From an uncultured Muribaculaceae bacterium (GTDB taxonomy: Bacteria > Bacteroidota > Bacteroidia > Bacteroidales > Muribaculaceae), in assembly GCA_910583525.1 (NCBI GenBank), contig CAJTXL010000001.1:124001-188000 (forward strand): a stretch of 64,000 bases of DNA. Reading direction: 5' to 3'. The notes below the pieces were generated by a model, which ran no database searches, was not told the DNA's origin, and saw only the letters and a program-made list of their open reading frames with translations. Of the stretch, positions 17,838 through 27,694 are shown piece after piece; position 1 is the stretch's first letter; the number at the start of each line of letters is the position of its first letter. Made by a program: the position numbers and the translations under genes.

Positions 17838-20800
17838 ATGAAAAAGACATTCCTCAGTGCAATACTGCTGTTTATAATGGCAATCACTGCACAAGCACAG
17901 AATATCACTGTGCATGGAACGGTGCTGTCGAAGGACGACAACGAGCCACTGATAGGGGCGAGTGTCGTCTGTGGAGTCGAAGGCCCGAACGGGGTCGCGA
18001 CCGATATTGACGGCAATTTTGAAATCACAGTGCCCGACGGAGCAAATCTTATTGTCTCATATATCGGCTTCAAGACAAAGACCGTAATGGCGCAGCCGAA
18101 GATGACCATCGAGCTTGAAGAAGACACCAAACTTCTCGATGAAGTCGTGGTCGTGGGCTACGGCACTCAGCGCAAGGTCGACGTTACCGGTGCCATAACT
18201 GCCGTCGATGTCGATGAGATAGCAAAGCAGAACGAGAACAACCCTATCAAAGCATTGCAGGGACGTGTGCCCGGCATGAACATCTCGGCCGACGGCGGCC
18301 CCAGCGGCTCGGCTACGGTGCGCATACGCGGTATCGGTACATTGAACAATAACGACCCTCTATATATCATCGACGGCGTTCCCACCAAGGGCGGTATGCA
18401 CGAGCTGAACCCGGCCGACATCGAATCGATACAGATTTTGAAAGATGCCGCCTCGGCTTCGATATACGGTTCGCGCGCGGCAAACGGTGTCATCATAATC
18501 ACCACAAAGAAAGGCAATGATTTGAAAATAACGCTCGACGGCTCTGTCGCCGCACAGTTCTACACCAACAGGTTGAAGGTGCTCAACGCCGAAGGATACG
18601 GACGTGCAATGTGGCAAGCCTATGTAAACGGCGGCGAAGACCCAAACACGAACGGCCTCGGATACAGATACGACTGGGGATATGACAGCAACGGCTACCC
18701 GGTACTCAACTCCATATCCATGAGCAAATATCTCGACAGCAAGGGAACAACTCCGGCGGCCGACACCGACTGGTTCGACGAGACTACCCGCACAGGCTTC
18801 GTTCAGAACTACAACCTCTCGGTAAGCGGAAGCACCGACAAGATGAGCGCTTTCTTCTCACTTGGCTATTACAAGAACCTTGGCGTGATAAAATACACCG
18901 ACTTTGAAAGGTTCTCGGCACGCATAAACACCGAGTTCAAACCATTCAAAAACGTTCTCACCATCGGCGAGCACTTTACACTTAACCGCACCGACGAGGT
19001 GCAGTCGCCCGGCGGATTTCTACAGAACGTGCTTCAGTTCAACCCCTCGCTGCCGGTCTACACTACCGAGGGCAAATTTGCAGGCCCGGTAGGAGGCTAT
19101 CCCGACCGCGAAAATCCGCTTGCTCGCCTTGTCCGCAATAAAGACAACCGCTACACATACTGGCGCCTTTTCGGCGATGCCTACATAAATCTCAACCCCT
19201 TCAAGGGCTTCAATCTCCGCACCACATTCGGTCTTGATTACTCGCAGAAGCAACAGCGCATCTTTACCTATCCTATCACCGAAGGCAACGTCGCCAACTC
19301 GACCAATGCCGTAGAAGCCAAACAAGAACATTGGACACGATGGATGTGGAACCTGGTGGCAAGCTACAACATCGATTTCGGCAAAAACCATATCGACGCG
19401 CTTGCCGGTGTAGAGCTTATCCGCGAATCTTCAAACTGGTTTTCGGGATATAAGAGAGACTTTTCAGTACTCAATCCCGATTTCATGTGGCCCGATGCCG
19501 GTGTCGGCACAGCCCAGGCCTACGGTTCGGGCGACGGCTTTTCACTCGCATCGTTCTTCGGCAAAGCCAACTATTCGTTCGACGACCGTTATCTTATCGG
19601 CCTGACAATACGCCACGACGGGTCTTCGCGCTTCGGTGCCAACAACCGCTATGCCACATTCCCCTCGGTTTCTTTGGGCTGGCGCATAAACAACGAATCG
19701 TTCCTCAGCGACCAACGATGGCTCAACGACCTGAAGCTGCGCCTGTCGTGGGGACAGACCGGCAACCAGGAAATCAGCAACCTCGCACGATATTACGTGT
19801 ATGTGCCTAACTATGGTGTCAACGAATCTGGCGGTCAGAGCTACGGAACATCATACGACATCGCCGGAACCAACGGCGGCTCAATACTGCAATCGGGCTT
19901 CAAACGCAACCAGATAGGCAACCCCGACATCAAATGGGAAACCACCACACAGTATAACATAGGTATCGACTGGTCGATGTTCAATTCGCGTTTCTTCGGT
20001 TCTCTCGACCTTTATCACAAAAAGACATCCGACATTCTCGTCGAAATGGTGGGCATTGCAGCCATGGGCGAAGGCTCAACCCAGTGGATTAACGCCGGCG
20101 AGATGAAGAACAAAGGCATAGAACTCAACCTTGGTTACCGAAACGACACTTCATACGGCTTCCACTATGAAATCACGGGCAACATCTCGGCATACCGCAA
20201 CAAAATAACCGCCATTCCCGCAACAGTCGCCGCCAACGGCACTTTCGGCGGAAACGGTGTCTATAGTGTCATCGGGCATACCTTCGGCGCCCAGGCCGGC
20301 TATGTGGCCGACGGCATATTCCGCAACCAGGAGGAAGTCGATAACCATGCAATACAGGAGGGTGCCGCACCGGGCCGCATACGTTGGCGCGACCTCGACG
20401 ACAACGGCGTTATAAACGAAAAAGACCAAAAATGGATTTACGACCCCACGCCCGACTTCACCTACGGTCTGAACGTGTACCTGCAATATAAAGATTTCGA
20501 CTTCTCCATGTTCTGGCAAGGCGCCCAGGGGCAGGACGTGATTTCCGATTTGAAAAAAGAAACCGACCTTTGGAGCGGCCTCAACATCGGCTTCCTGAAC
20601 AAAGGCGAACGTCTGTTGCAGGCATGGACGCCTCAGAACCCCAATTCTTCGATTCCGGCACTCAGCCGTTCTGACATAAACAACGAAAAACGCGTGTCGA
20701 CATTCTACGTCGAAGACGGCTCATACCTCAAACTCAGAAACATCCAGTTTGGATATGTTCTGCCCTCGAAAATATCGCAGAAAGCGAAACTACAGAAACT

Positions 20801-20933
20801 GCGCTTCTATGTCAGCGCACAGAACCTGCTCACCATAAAGAGCAAAAACTTCACCGGCGTCGATCCCGAAAACCCGAACTTCGGCTACCCTATCCCGACA
20901 AACGTGACCTTCGGCCTAAACGCAACTTTCTAA
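17838..20933 (+). CDS. SusC-family TonB-dependent transporter (fructan PUL)
   Basis: This 1031-residue protein starts at the ATG of MKKTFLSAILLF. The frame is open 13 codons further, but that would overlap the -7 box. A signal peptide ending AQAQN is followed by the carboxypeptidase-regulatory-like domain (VHGTVLSKDDNEPLIGASV), the motif VVVGYGTQRKVDVTGAI, a plug (IRGIGTLNNNDPLYIIDG; ILKDAASASIYGSRAANG) and the barrel. It would import fructo-oligosaccharides. It is followed 12 bases later by its SusD partner and then by a DUF4960-like lipoprotein and a surface GH32, the order found in known levan loci. Confidence 0.96.
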   Translation: MKKTFLSAILLFIMAITAQAQNITVHGTVLSKDDNEPLIGASVVCGVEGPNGVATDIDGNFEITVPDGANLIVSYIGFKTKTVMAQPKMTIELEEDTKLLDEVVVVGYGTQRKVDVTGAITAVDVDEIAKQNENNPIKALQGRVPGMNISADGGPSGSATVRIRGIGTLNNNDPLYIIDGVPTKGGMHELNPADIESIQILKDAASASIYGSRAANGVIIITTKKGNDLKITLDGSVAAQFYTNRLKVLNAEGYGRAMWQAYVNGGEDPNTNGLGYRYDWGYDSNGYPVLNSISMSKYLDSKGTTPAADTDWFDETTRTGFVQNYNLSVSGSTDKMSAFFSLGYYKNLGVIKYTDFERFSARINTEFKPFKNVLTIGEHFTLNRTDEVQSPGGFLQNVLQFNPSLPVYTTEGKFAGPVGGYPDRENPLARLVRNKDNRYTYWRLFGDAYINLNPFKGFNLRTTFGLDYSQKQQRIFTYPITEGNVANSTNAVEAKQEHWTRWMWNLVASYNIDFGKNHIDALAGVELIRESSNWFSGYKRDFSVLNPDFMWPDAGVGTAQAYGSGDGFSLASFFGKANYSFDDRYLIGLTIRHDGSSRFGANNRYATFPSVSLGWRINNESFLSDQRWLNDLKLRLSWGQTGNQEISNLARYYVYVPNYGVNESGGQSYGTSYDIAGTNGGSILQSGFKRNQIGNPDIKWETTTQYNIGIDWSMFNSRFFGSLDLYHKKTSDILVEMVGIAAMGEGSTQWINAGEMKNKGIELNLGYRNDTSYGFHYEITGNISAYRNKITAIPATVAANGTFGGNGVYSVIGHTFGAQAGYVADGIFRNQEEVDNHAIQEGAAPGRIRWRDLDDNGVINEKDQKWIYDPTPDFTYGLNVYLQYKDFDFSMFWQGAQGQDVISDLKKETDLWSGLNIGFLNKGERLLQAWTPQNPNSSIPALSRSDINNEKRVSTFYVEDGSYLKLRNIQFGYVLPSKISQKAKLQKLRFYVSAQNLLTIKSKNFTGVDPENPNFGYPIPTNVTFGLNATF

Positions 20934-20945
20934 TACTCCGAAACA

Positions 20946-22676
20946 ATGAAAAAGATTATATATACCGCAGCACTCGCCCTCTCGCTTATGGCTACGGGCT
21001 GCAACGATTTCCTCGACGCACAGAAACCCCAGGGCACTTTGGACCAGGGGCAGGTGCTCGACCCTCAATATATCGACAATCTCGTCATCTCGGCCTATGC
21101 CGGATGGATTTCGGCCGAAGACATCAACTCGTCGTTTTCGATGTGGAACTACGACGTACGCTCTGACGATGCCTACAAAGGCGGCAACGGTACTGAAGAC
21201 GGCGACGTTTTCCATGCTCTCGAAATATCGCAGGGTATAATGACCACAAACTGGAACATCTCCGACATGTGGGACAGGCTCTATAAAGTGATTTCGCGTG
21301 CAAACTCAGCCCTTGAAGTGCTCGACGAGATGGACGCTGCGACATATCCTCTGCGCGACCAACGCATAGCCGAAATGAAATTTCTGCGCGCCCACGGCCA
21401 CTTTCTTCTGAAACGTCTGTACAAGAATATTCCGTTCGCCATCGACGAAAAAATGTCGCCGGCCGACTACAATAATCTCGAGAACACCAAATATACAAAC
21501 GACCAGGGCTGGCAGCTCATCATCGACGATTTCAAATTCGCGTTCGACAATCTACCCGACGTACAGGATGAGGTCGGACGTCCGAACAGAGCCGCTGCGG
21601 CAGCTTATCTCGCAAAAACCTATCTCTACAAGGCCTACCGACAGGACAACCCCGAATCGAACTTGGTGACATCCATCGACCGCGAAGATTTGCTCAATGT
21701 AGTAAAGTACACCGAACCGGCAATCATGAACGCTTCGGGATGCGGTCTCGAAACGGATTTCCACAACAATTTCCGCCCCGAACCTCTGTTTGAAAACGGC
21801 GTTGAGTCTATATGGGCAATGCAGTACTCTTTCAACGACGGCACCAACCATGGCAACTGTAACTGGTCGTACGGCCTTATAGTGCCCAACATACCGGGAG
21901 TGACCGACGGCGGATGCGATTTCTACAAGCCGAGCCAAAATCTTGTCAACGCATTCAAAACCGACGAAAACGGTCTTCCGCTGCTCGACAACTTCAATGC
22001 CGAGGATTTCGACCTGAAAAACGACTATGCCGACCCTCGTCTCTTCCTCACCATAGGCATGCCGGGCACCCCGTATATGTTCAACAAGAACTTCATAATG
22101 GATAAAAGCGCCACATGGAGCCGAAGCAACGGCCTCTACGGCTACTACGTAACTCTGAAGCAAAACGTCGACCCCGAGAGCGAGTTCCTCGTAAAAGGCG
22201 CATGGTGGGGCTCACCCATGAACCGCATCGTGCTCCGCTACGCCGACATTCTGCTCGCACGTGCCGAAGCTCTCGTACAGCTCAACCAGAACATCGACGA
22301 AGCAATAGACATCGTCAACTCTCTCCGCAACCGCGCACGCCAAAGCACGGCAATGATTTCCGATTACGAGCAACTATACGGCGCGCATTTCAACATCCAC
22401 ACATACAACGGCAGCTACAACCAGGAACAGGCTCTCAAGATAGTGAAACATGAGCGCCGTGTCGAATTGGCAATGGAAAGCGAACGTTTCTTCGACCTGG
22501 TGCGCTGGGGCGAAGCCGACCAAGTGCTGAACAAGTACTATGCCGACGAGGCCGACAACTGCGCAATCTACGCAACGGCGAATTTCACCCCCAACAAAAA
22601 CGAGTATCTGCCTATACCGTTCTCTCAGCTGAGCGCCTCTAACGGGCACTACAAACAAAACATTGGCAACTGGTAA
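20946..22676 (+). CDS. SusD-family outer-membrane lipoprotein (fructan PUL)
   Basis: This 576-residue lipoprotein has its lipobox ATGC at Cys19 followed by NDFLD, a common SusD start. It carries the family's helical scaffold (EMKFLRAHGHFLLKRLYKNI) and the C-terminal HERRVELAMESERFFDLVRW block followed by LPIPFSQL. It would form the lid of the SusC barrel encoded upstream and bind the beta-fructan oligosaccharides at the surface. Spacing of 12 bases to SusC and 11 bases to the next gene indicates one operon. Confidence 0.96.
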   Translation: MKKIIYTAALALSLMATGCNDFLDAQKPQGTLDQGQVLDPQYIDNLVISAYAGWISAEDINSSFSMWNYDVRSDDAYKGGNGTEDGDVFHALEISQGIMTTNWNISDMWDRLYKVISRANSALEVLDEMDAATYPLRDQRIAEMKFLRAHGHFLLKRLYKNIPFAIDEKMSPADYNNLENTKYTNDQGWQLIIDDFKFAFDNLPDVQDEVGRPNRAAAAAYLAKTYLYKAYRQDNPESNLVTSIDREDLLNVVKYTEPAIMNASGCGLETDFHNNFRPEPLFENGVESIWAMQYSFNDGTNHGNCNWSYGLIVPNIPGVTDGGCDFYKPSQNLVNAFKTDENGLPLLDNFNAEDFDLKNDYADPRLFLTIGMPGTPYMFNKNFIMDKSATWSRSNGLYGYYVTLKQNVDPESEFLVKGAWWGSPMNRIVLRYADILLARAEALVQLNQNIDEAIDIVNSLRNRARQSTAMISDYEQLYGAHFNIHTYNGSYNQEQALKIVKHERRVELAMESERFFDLVRWGEADQVLNKYYADEADNCAIYATANFTPNKNEYLPIPFSQLSASNGHYKQNIGNW

Positions 22677-22687
22677 TTTTTTGAGCA

Positions 22688-24061
22688 ATGAAGACTATCC
22701 TGAAATCATTATATAGCTTGTCGCTGGCGGCTCTCATGTTCGCCACATGGTCGTGCGACAGCGACAACACGTCAGACATGCTTCTCGACGGAAGCACACG
22801 CATAGAGGCCATCACGGTAAACGGCTTCGACGGTGTAATCGACAATGCCGCGAAGGTGGTGAGCGTCAACGTTTCTACCGACATCGACCTTGCCGACCTC
22901 AAAATCGATGCAATAACCCTCAGCGAAGGCGCGACGTGCGACTATCCCGTAGGCACAAAGTTCGACGGCACGGTGCCACGTGCAATAAAAGTGGTCAACG
23001 GCAATGTATACTCCGAATACACCATGAGCGTCAAGCACGACAATGTCGAATTCCTTACATTCACACTCAACGGCAAATTCACCGGTTCTATCGACAACTT
23101 TGCACGCACAATACAATGCTTCGTACCTATGGAAACGGACGTGACGCAGATGCAGGCCGTATTCACCGTTAACGAAGGCGCAACCGTAACGCCGGAATCA
23201 GGCTCCGTTCTCGATTTCACTCAGCCGGTGAAATTTACCGCCACCCTACGCACGGCTGTAGTAGAATATACGGTAACTGTCATTCAGGACGATATGTCGC
23301 AGAAACCGAAAGCTTTCATCGGCAACGCATCGGCTCTTGAAGGCCTCGGAGAAGAGGCAAAGGCCGCTTGCAAATGGATGCTTGAAAATGTGCCCAACAC
23401 TCGCTATATATCCATTCAGGACATTATCGACGGACGGGTGAAACTCGACGAGTTCAACATGATATGGTGCCATTTCGACTGGACTGACTGGCCCGGGCAG
23501 CTTTGGGACTCGCGCGACCTGTTCAACAGCTATTGGCTCAGAGGCGGTGCCATACTCGCCTCACGCGACGGCGCACGCTACATAAACGACGTATGGCGCA
23601 TTGCCCGCGACCAACAAAGCCCCAACAACATGTTCGGCGGCGACAGCTACGAGACTTTGACCGATGACCTCGGATTTTCGATTACGGGGCATGAAGGACA
23701 TCCTATCTACGAAGGCTTGGAGACTGACGCCGACAATCGCATCATCCTCCTCGCAAAAGGCTGCTCCAACACTAACAGAACGCTCCAATGGGGTGTCGAT
23801 TGGGACCCGTACGGCTCAATGGCCGGTTGGGAAGAACGTACCGGCGCCAAAGCCCTCGCTTCGGGTCACGACTACGATATCAACCGCGTGACAATCGCCG
23901 AATTCGAGCCTTACGAAGCACTCAAAGGTTTCACTTCGGGGCGCGTCATCACCATTGGTACCCCGGCCTACGAGTGGTACGACAAAAACGGCACAGACAA
24001 CCCGTACCGCCAAAACATCATCAAGCTGACAAAGAACACAATAAACTACCTTTGTCAATAA
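22688..24061 (+). CDS. Surface lipoprotein, DUF4960-like, probable fructan-binding protein
   Basis: This 457-residue lipoprotein has its lipobox TWSC at Cys23, followed by an acidic surface signal (DSDNTSD). Two successive beta-sandwich repeats occupy about 35-195; both read like DUF5018-type modules. The C-terminal half (about 210-457) is an alpha/beta domain with conserved Trp-rich segments (WCHFDWTDWPGQLW, and GVDWDPYG). It resembles the DUF4960 region of levan-locus lipoproteins such as BT1761, although I rely on recall for that family name. Position between SusD and a surface GH32 supports a glycan-binding role. Confidence 0.8.
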   Translation: MKTILKSLYSLSLAALMFATWSCDSDNTSDMLLDGSTRIEAITVNGFDGVIDNAAKVVSVNVSTDIDLADLKIDAITLSEGATCDYPVGTKFDGTVPRAIKVVNGNVYSEYTMSVKHDNVEFLTFTLNGKFTGSIDNFARTIQCFVPMETDVTQMQAVFTVNEGATVTPESGSVLDFTQPVKFTATLRTAVVEYTVTVIQDDMSQKPKAFIGNASALEGLGEEAKAACKWMLENVPNTRYISIQDIIDGRVKLDEFNMIWCHFDWTDWPGQLWDSRDLFNSYWLRGGAILASRDGARYINDVWRIARDQQSPNNMFGGDSYETLTDDLGFSITGHEGHPIYEGLETDADNRIILLAKGCSNTNRTLQWGVDWDPYGSMAGWEERTGAKALASGHDYDINRVTIAEFEPYEALKGFTSGRVITIGTPAYEWYDKNGTDNPYRQNIIKLTKNTINYLCQ

Positions 24062-24092
24062 CCTTAACGACTATTAAGCAACCCGTAAAATC

Positions 24093-25622
24093 ATGAAATA
24101 CAATATGTTCTTTTCATTGCCGGTGCTCGCAGCCGCGCTTCTGCCTATGGCTGCATGCAGCGAAGACAGCCCCGTGCTGACCGACAAAGACCTCGACAAC
24201 ACCGAGGTATACCTCGACACCGACGAGGGCATGAGTCAGCACATATACTATAAACCCTATGTAGGCTATGTGGGCGACCCGATGCCGTTCTACGACCCGG
24301 CGGCAAAAGATTTCAAAGTAATGTATCTGCAAGACTACCGTCCGAACCAGGCCGTGACATATCACCCTATATGGGGCGTATCGACAGCCGACGCCGCTTC
24401 GTATACCTCGCTTGGCGAACTCATCCCATGCGGAAGCGCCACCGAACTCGACGCCGCCATAGGAACAGGTTCTACAATCTACGACAACGGCACATACTAC
24501 ACTTTCTACACCGCTCATTCGCCCAATCCGGCATCGACAAGCGGCATCAACGAGGCCGTGATGCTTGCCACATCAAAAGATTTCAAAACATGGGAGAAAA
24601 ACCGCGAACTGCTTATTTCGGGCGGCGACATATATAGCAACACCGACTTCCGCGACCCCTTCGTCTACAAAGCCGATGACGGTACTTTCCACATGCTCGT
24701 TTCAACACGCATGAACGGCAAAGGCGTTTTGGCAGAGTACTCCTCTGAAAACCTCCTCGACTGGAAATCGGAGGGCGTGTTCATGACCATGATGTGGGAC
24801 CGCTTCTATGAATGCCCCGACTTGTTCAAGATGGGCGACTGGTGGTACCTTATCTACTCGGAACAACATGACGCTATCCGCCGCGTGCAGTACTTCAAGG
24901 GGCGCACCCTCGATGAACTGAAAGCATGCACGGCCAACGATGCCGGCATTTGGCCCGACAGCAAAGAGGGTTTCCTCGATTCGCGCGGCTTCTATGCAGG
25001 CAAGACCGCTACCGACGGCAATGACCGCTACATATGGGGGTGGTGCGCCACACGTGCAGGCAGCAGCAATCTCGGCAACGCCGACTGGGCAGGCAATCTC
25101 GTAGCCCACAAGCTGGTGCAGCACACCGACGGCACACTCTCGCTCGGCGAAGTGCCTGCAATAGAAAAAGCCATGGCACAGGTCAAAGCCGAGGCCGATT
25201 TCACCCTTTCGGGCGACGAATACAAACTGCTACCTCGCCTCGGAACTGAAAACCGCATATCTTTCACCTTGACGACATCATCTCCATGGGATAAATTCGG
25301 TGTCTCTTTCGCCCGTGGCAACAATTCGGAGAAATTCTACTCCATAATCGTCAACCCCGAGAGCGAAAGCGTACGCAAAATCAACTATGAAGAAGAAGGC
25401 GGTGTCGGTTTCGTAGGCAATACCGACGGCTACAACTTCAACACACCTTCCGACGGAGTGTACAACATCACCATCATAACCGACAACTCCGTGATGACTA
25501 TGTACATAAACGAGACCGTCGCTTATACAACCCGTGTCTATGGCACTGCCCGAAACTGCTGGTCTGTCAACAGCTACGGCGGCAACATCACTATTACTGA
25601 CCTCAAAATATCTAAACGCTAA
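24093..25622 (+). CDS. GH32 surface fructanase, endo-levanase-like lipoprotein
   Basis: This 509-residue lipoprotein has its lipobox MAAC at Cys22 with SEDSP after it, so display on the outer surface is likely. The GH32 triad is present: nucleophile Asp62 in the variant motif YVGDPMPFYD (the usual WMNDPNG is altered), stabiliser Asp188 in DFRDPF, and acid/base Glu240 in YECPDLF. A C-terminal beta-sandwich spans about 355-509. The altered nucleophile motif and the surface lipoprotein form match the endo-acting levanase of the B. thetaiotaomicron levan locus (BT1760) as I recall it. It would cut long beta-fructan into oligosaccharides for SusC/SusD, leaving final hydrolysis to the periplasmic GH32. 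Confidence 0.92.
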   Translation: MKYNMFFSLPVLAAALLPMAACSEDSPVLTDKDLDNTEVYLDTDEGMSQHIYYKPYVGYVGDPMPFYDPAAKDFKVMYLQDYRPNQAVTYHPIWGVSTADAASYTSLGELIPCGSATELDAAIGTGSTIYDNGTYYTFYTAHSPNPASTSGINEAVMLATSKDFKTWEKNRELLISGGDIYSNTDFRDPFVYKADDGTFHMLVSTRMNGKGVLAEYSSENLLDWKSEGVFMTMMWDRFYECPDLFKMGDWWYLIYSEQHDAIRRVQYFKGRTLDELKACTANDAGIWPDSKEGFLDSRGFYAGKTATDGNDRYIWGWCATRAGSSNLGNADWAGNLVAHKLVQHTDGTLSLGEVPAIEKAMAQVKAEADFTLSGDEYKLLPRLGTENRISFTLTTSSPWDKFGVSFARGNNSEKFYSIIVNPESESVRKINYEEEGGVGFVGNTDGYNFNTPSDGVYNITIITDNSVMTMYINETVAYTTRVYGTARNCWSVNSYGGNITITDLKISKR

Positions 25623-25630
25623 CACCAGCC

Positions 25631-25664
25631 GTGCATAAGCCGGATGCGTTTCCGGCTTATGCAC
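25631..25664 (+). terminator. Intercistronic hairpin after the surface GH32
   Basis: A perfect 14-bp stem (25631-25644 with 25651-25664) and a 6-base loop lie between the GH32 stop and the next gene. No T-tract follows, so it may act as an mRNA-protecting or weak attenuating structure. Confidence 0.45.
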
Positions 25665-25687
25665 AAGCTAAACAAACTTTCACGATT

Positions 25688-26608
25688 ATGAAAAGATTTT
25701 TACTTGCAATCTCGGTTGCAACGGCCACTCTTGTGTCTGCAACCGCACAGGAAACAGTCAAAACTCTCTATAGCGGAGAGCCTAAGCAGGTCACTTGGAG
25801 CAACACTCTAACGTTCAATGCCGACCTATTTGCCGATGGCGTTGCCGTAGGCAACTATATAAGCATCAGGACTTCAGCTACATCAAGCGCAATAGAACTG
25901 AAAGCTAACGGCACATGGCTACCGGGGTCAAGAGAATACAATCCCGGCAACACCGCCGAAGAAAAGGAATTCCGCACCTACATCACCGCCGACATGCTCA
26001 CATGGCTCAAAGAATACGGCCTCGAACTTTGCGGCGACCTTACGCTCACAGAAGCATCTGTATGCAACGACGGCTTCGTGATGCCTCAGGGCGCAATATG
26101 GGGCGGTCTCAGCTAGGTCGACAATTGGTCGAGCCTCTTCATCTTCAAAACTGCATTCGACAACTACGACGGACAGCGCTATATGGACATCTACCTCTCT
26201 GAGGCCGACCTCGACGGTTTCACCGGCTATTTCCTTCAGGTAATGACCCAATTCGACAATGCCGACGCGATGTGGGCGGCCAACGGCGCCATCACCCACG
26301 AAGCCGGAAAGGCAATCGTCGACCTCAAAGACATCAATGTCAAAGAAGCCCTTGCCGACGTCAACACCCTGATAATCCAAGGCAACAAAGAAGGCGGCAA
26401 TCCGTTCAATATCACAGCTGTTGCGCTCCGTCCCGAAAGCAGCACAACAGAAATCTCCGACATCACCACCGAAGAAACGGAAGTTTCCGGAAACGTCTAC
26501 AACCTTCAAGGAATGGTCGTAAAATCAAATGTCACCGTCCAAGAAGCTACGGCCTCACTTCCGGCAGGCATCTATATAATAAACGGCAAGAAAATAGCCA
26601 TAAAATAA
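25688..26608 (+). pseudogene. Secreted binding-type protein interrupted by an in-frame TAG
   Basis: An ATG at 25688 begins a signal peptide (LVSATAQ) and a frame that continues to 26608 with a single TAG at 26114-26116 after GAIWGGLS. Sequence on both sides is clearly one protein of about 306 codons. It has two similar beta-rich modules (about residues 30-130 and 145-250) and a C-terminal tail (VYNLQGMVV, GIYIINGKKIAIK) found on many Bacteroidales secreted proteins. It lies at the end of the fructan operon, so a secreted fructan-binding role is likely. The stop falls between the modules; a TGG-to-TAG change would explain it. TAG is a normal stop elsewhere here (17679-17681, 27674-27676). The first module could still be made as a 142-residue protein. 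Confidence 0.78.
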
Positions 26609-26625
26609 ACGAACATACATATTAT

Positions 26626-26670
26626 AAAAGCGTAGCGAATCGGCTGACACAGCCATTCGCTACGCTTTTT
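26626..26670 (+). terminator. Rho-independent terminator ending the fructan PUL
   Basis: A perfect 15-bp stem (26626-26640 with 26655-26669) ends in a T-run. It closes the operon after the interrupted gene. Confidence 0.85.
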
Positions 26671-26706
26671 CTGTATTCTGCAACAGCGTTGCATGCCATT
26701 TATCCT

Positions 26707-26714
26707 TAACTTTG
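26707..26714 (+). promoter_or_regulatory. -7 box for the CDF transporter gene
   Basis: TAACTTTG fits TAnnTTTG, 38 bases before the CDF start and just after the terminator of the previous operon. Confidence 0.6.
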
Positions 26715-26752
26715 CACCAACTCATCAATACGTATAGACGTTTATATTTCAT

Positions 26753-27676
26753 ATGGCACATTCTGAACATCACAGCCACGCCCACAATCACGCGCATATC
26801 GCGGTACATGCCAACGGGAAGCTCAACCGTGCTTTCAAACTCGGCATTTGGCTCAACATAATCTATGTTGCCGTTGAAGGCATTTTCGGCATCCTCACCG
26901 ACTCCATGGGACTGCTGTCCGACGCAGGCCACAATCTAAGCGATGTAGCTTCACTTATCATTGCCCTAATAGCCTTCAAAGCGGCTCAGCACAAACCGAA
27001 CGACCATTATACCTACGGCTATCGACGGGCTACGGTCAATGCGTCGGTGCTGAATGCCATAATACTTTATATAGCCGTGGCTCTGATACTATACGAAAGC
27101 ATTGAGAAACTGATACGGCCCACCGAAGTAAACGGCACAACGGTAGCTTGGGTCGCAGGTCTCGGGGTAATAGTCAACGGACTTACCGCATGGCTCTTTA
27201 TGAAAGACAGCAAACGCGACCTCAACGTCAAAGGGGCATATCTCCATATGGCCGCCGACACTTTGGTCTCAATAGGCGTTGTTGTGTCGGGCATCATTAT
27301 CAGGTTCACCGGATGGAGCATCATCGACCCCGTAATCGGAATAATAATCGCCATTATGATAGCCGTATCCTCATATTCCATGCTACGCGAAAGTCTCCGA
27401 CTGGCAATGGACGGCGTGCCGACGGGCATCGACATCGACAAAATCAAAGAAGCGATAGCACATGTAGCAGGCGTAAAGAGTTTCCACCATCTGCATTTAT
27501 GGGCACTCTCCACCACACAGGTGGCAATGACCGTTCATGTAGTAGTTGCCAAGCCCGACGAAATCGATGGTGTGATAGATGCAGTGCGCCATGCCGTAGA
27601 ACCTCTCGGCGTAAGCCACTCGACTATTGAAGCCGAAACGACATGCGACAAGCATTGCATTATGTGCGAACAATAG
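26753..27676 (+). CDS. Cation diffusion facilitator (CDF) metal exporter, CzcD/ZitB-like
   Basis: This 307-residue inner-membrane protein has a His-rich N-terminus (HSEHHSHAHNHAH), six transmembrane helices and a cytoplasmic C-terminal domain (about 210-295). The metal site of helices 2 and 5 is visible as the two HxxxD patterns in SDAGHNLSD and HMAADTLVS. CDF proteins exchange Zn(II) and related ions for protons and lower cytoplasmic metal. A Fur/Zur-type gene follows 18 bases downstream, which fits zinc as substrate. The stop is TAG. Confidence 0.94.
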   Translation: MAHSEHHSHAHNHAHIAVHANGKLNRAFKLGIWLNIIYVAVEGIFGILTDSMGLLSDAGHNLSDVASLIIALIAFKAAQHKPNDHYTYGYRRATVNASVLNAIILYIAVALILYESIEKLIRPTEVNGTTVAWVAGLGVIVNGLTAWLFMKDSKRDLNVKGAYLHMAADTLVSIGVVVSGIIIRFTGWSIIDPVIGIIIAIMIAVSSYSMLRESLRLAMDGVPTGIDIDKIKEAIAHVAGVKSFHHLHLWALSTTQVAMTVHVVVAKPDEIDGVIDAVRHAVEPLGVSHSTIEAETTCDKHCIMCEQ

Positions 27677-27677
27677 C

Positions 27678-27685
27678 TATCTTTG
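27678..27685 (+). promoter_or_regulatory. -7 box for the Fur-family gene; near-leaderless
   Basis: TATCTTTG fits TAnnTTTG and ends only 9 bases before the ATG at 27695, so the transcript would carry almost no leader. It starts 1 base after the CDF stop codon. Confidence 0.5.
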
Positions 27686-27694
27686 CAGGCGATT

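Noticed and set aside
26114..26116. TAG read as a sense codon (recoded amber)
   Set aside because: TAG ends ordinary host genes close by (17679-17681 and 27674-27676), and no suppressor tRNA or phage context is present.
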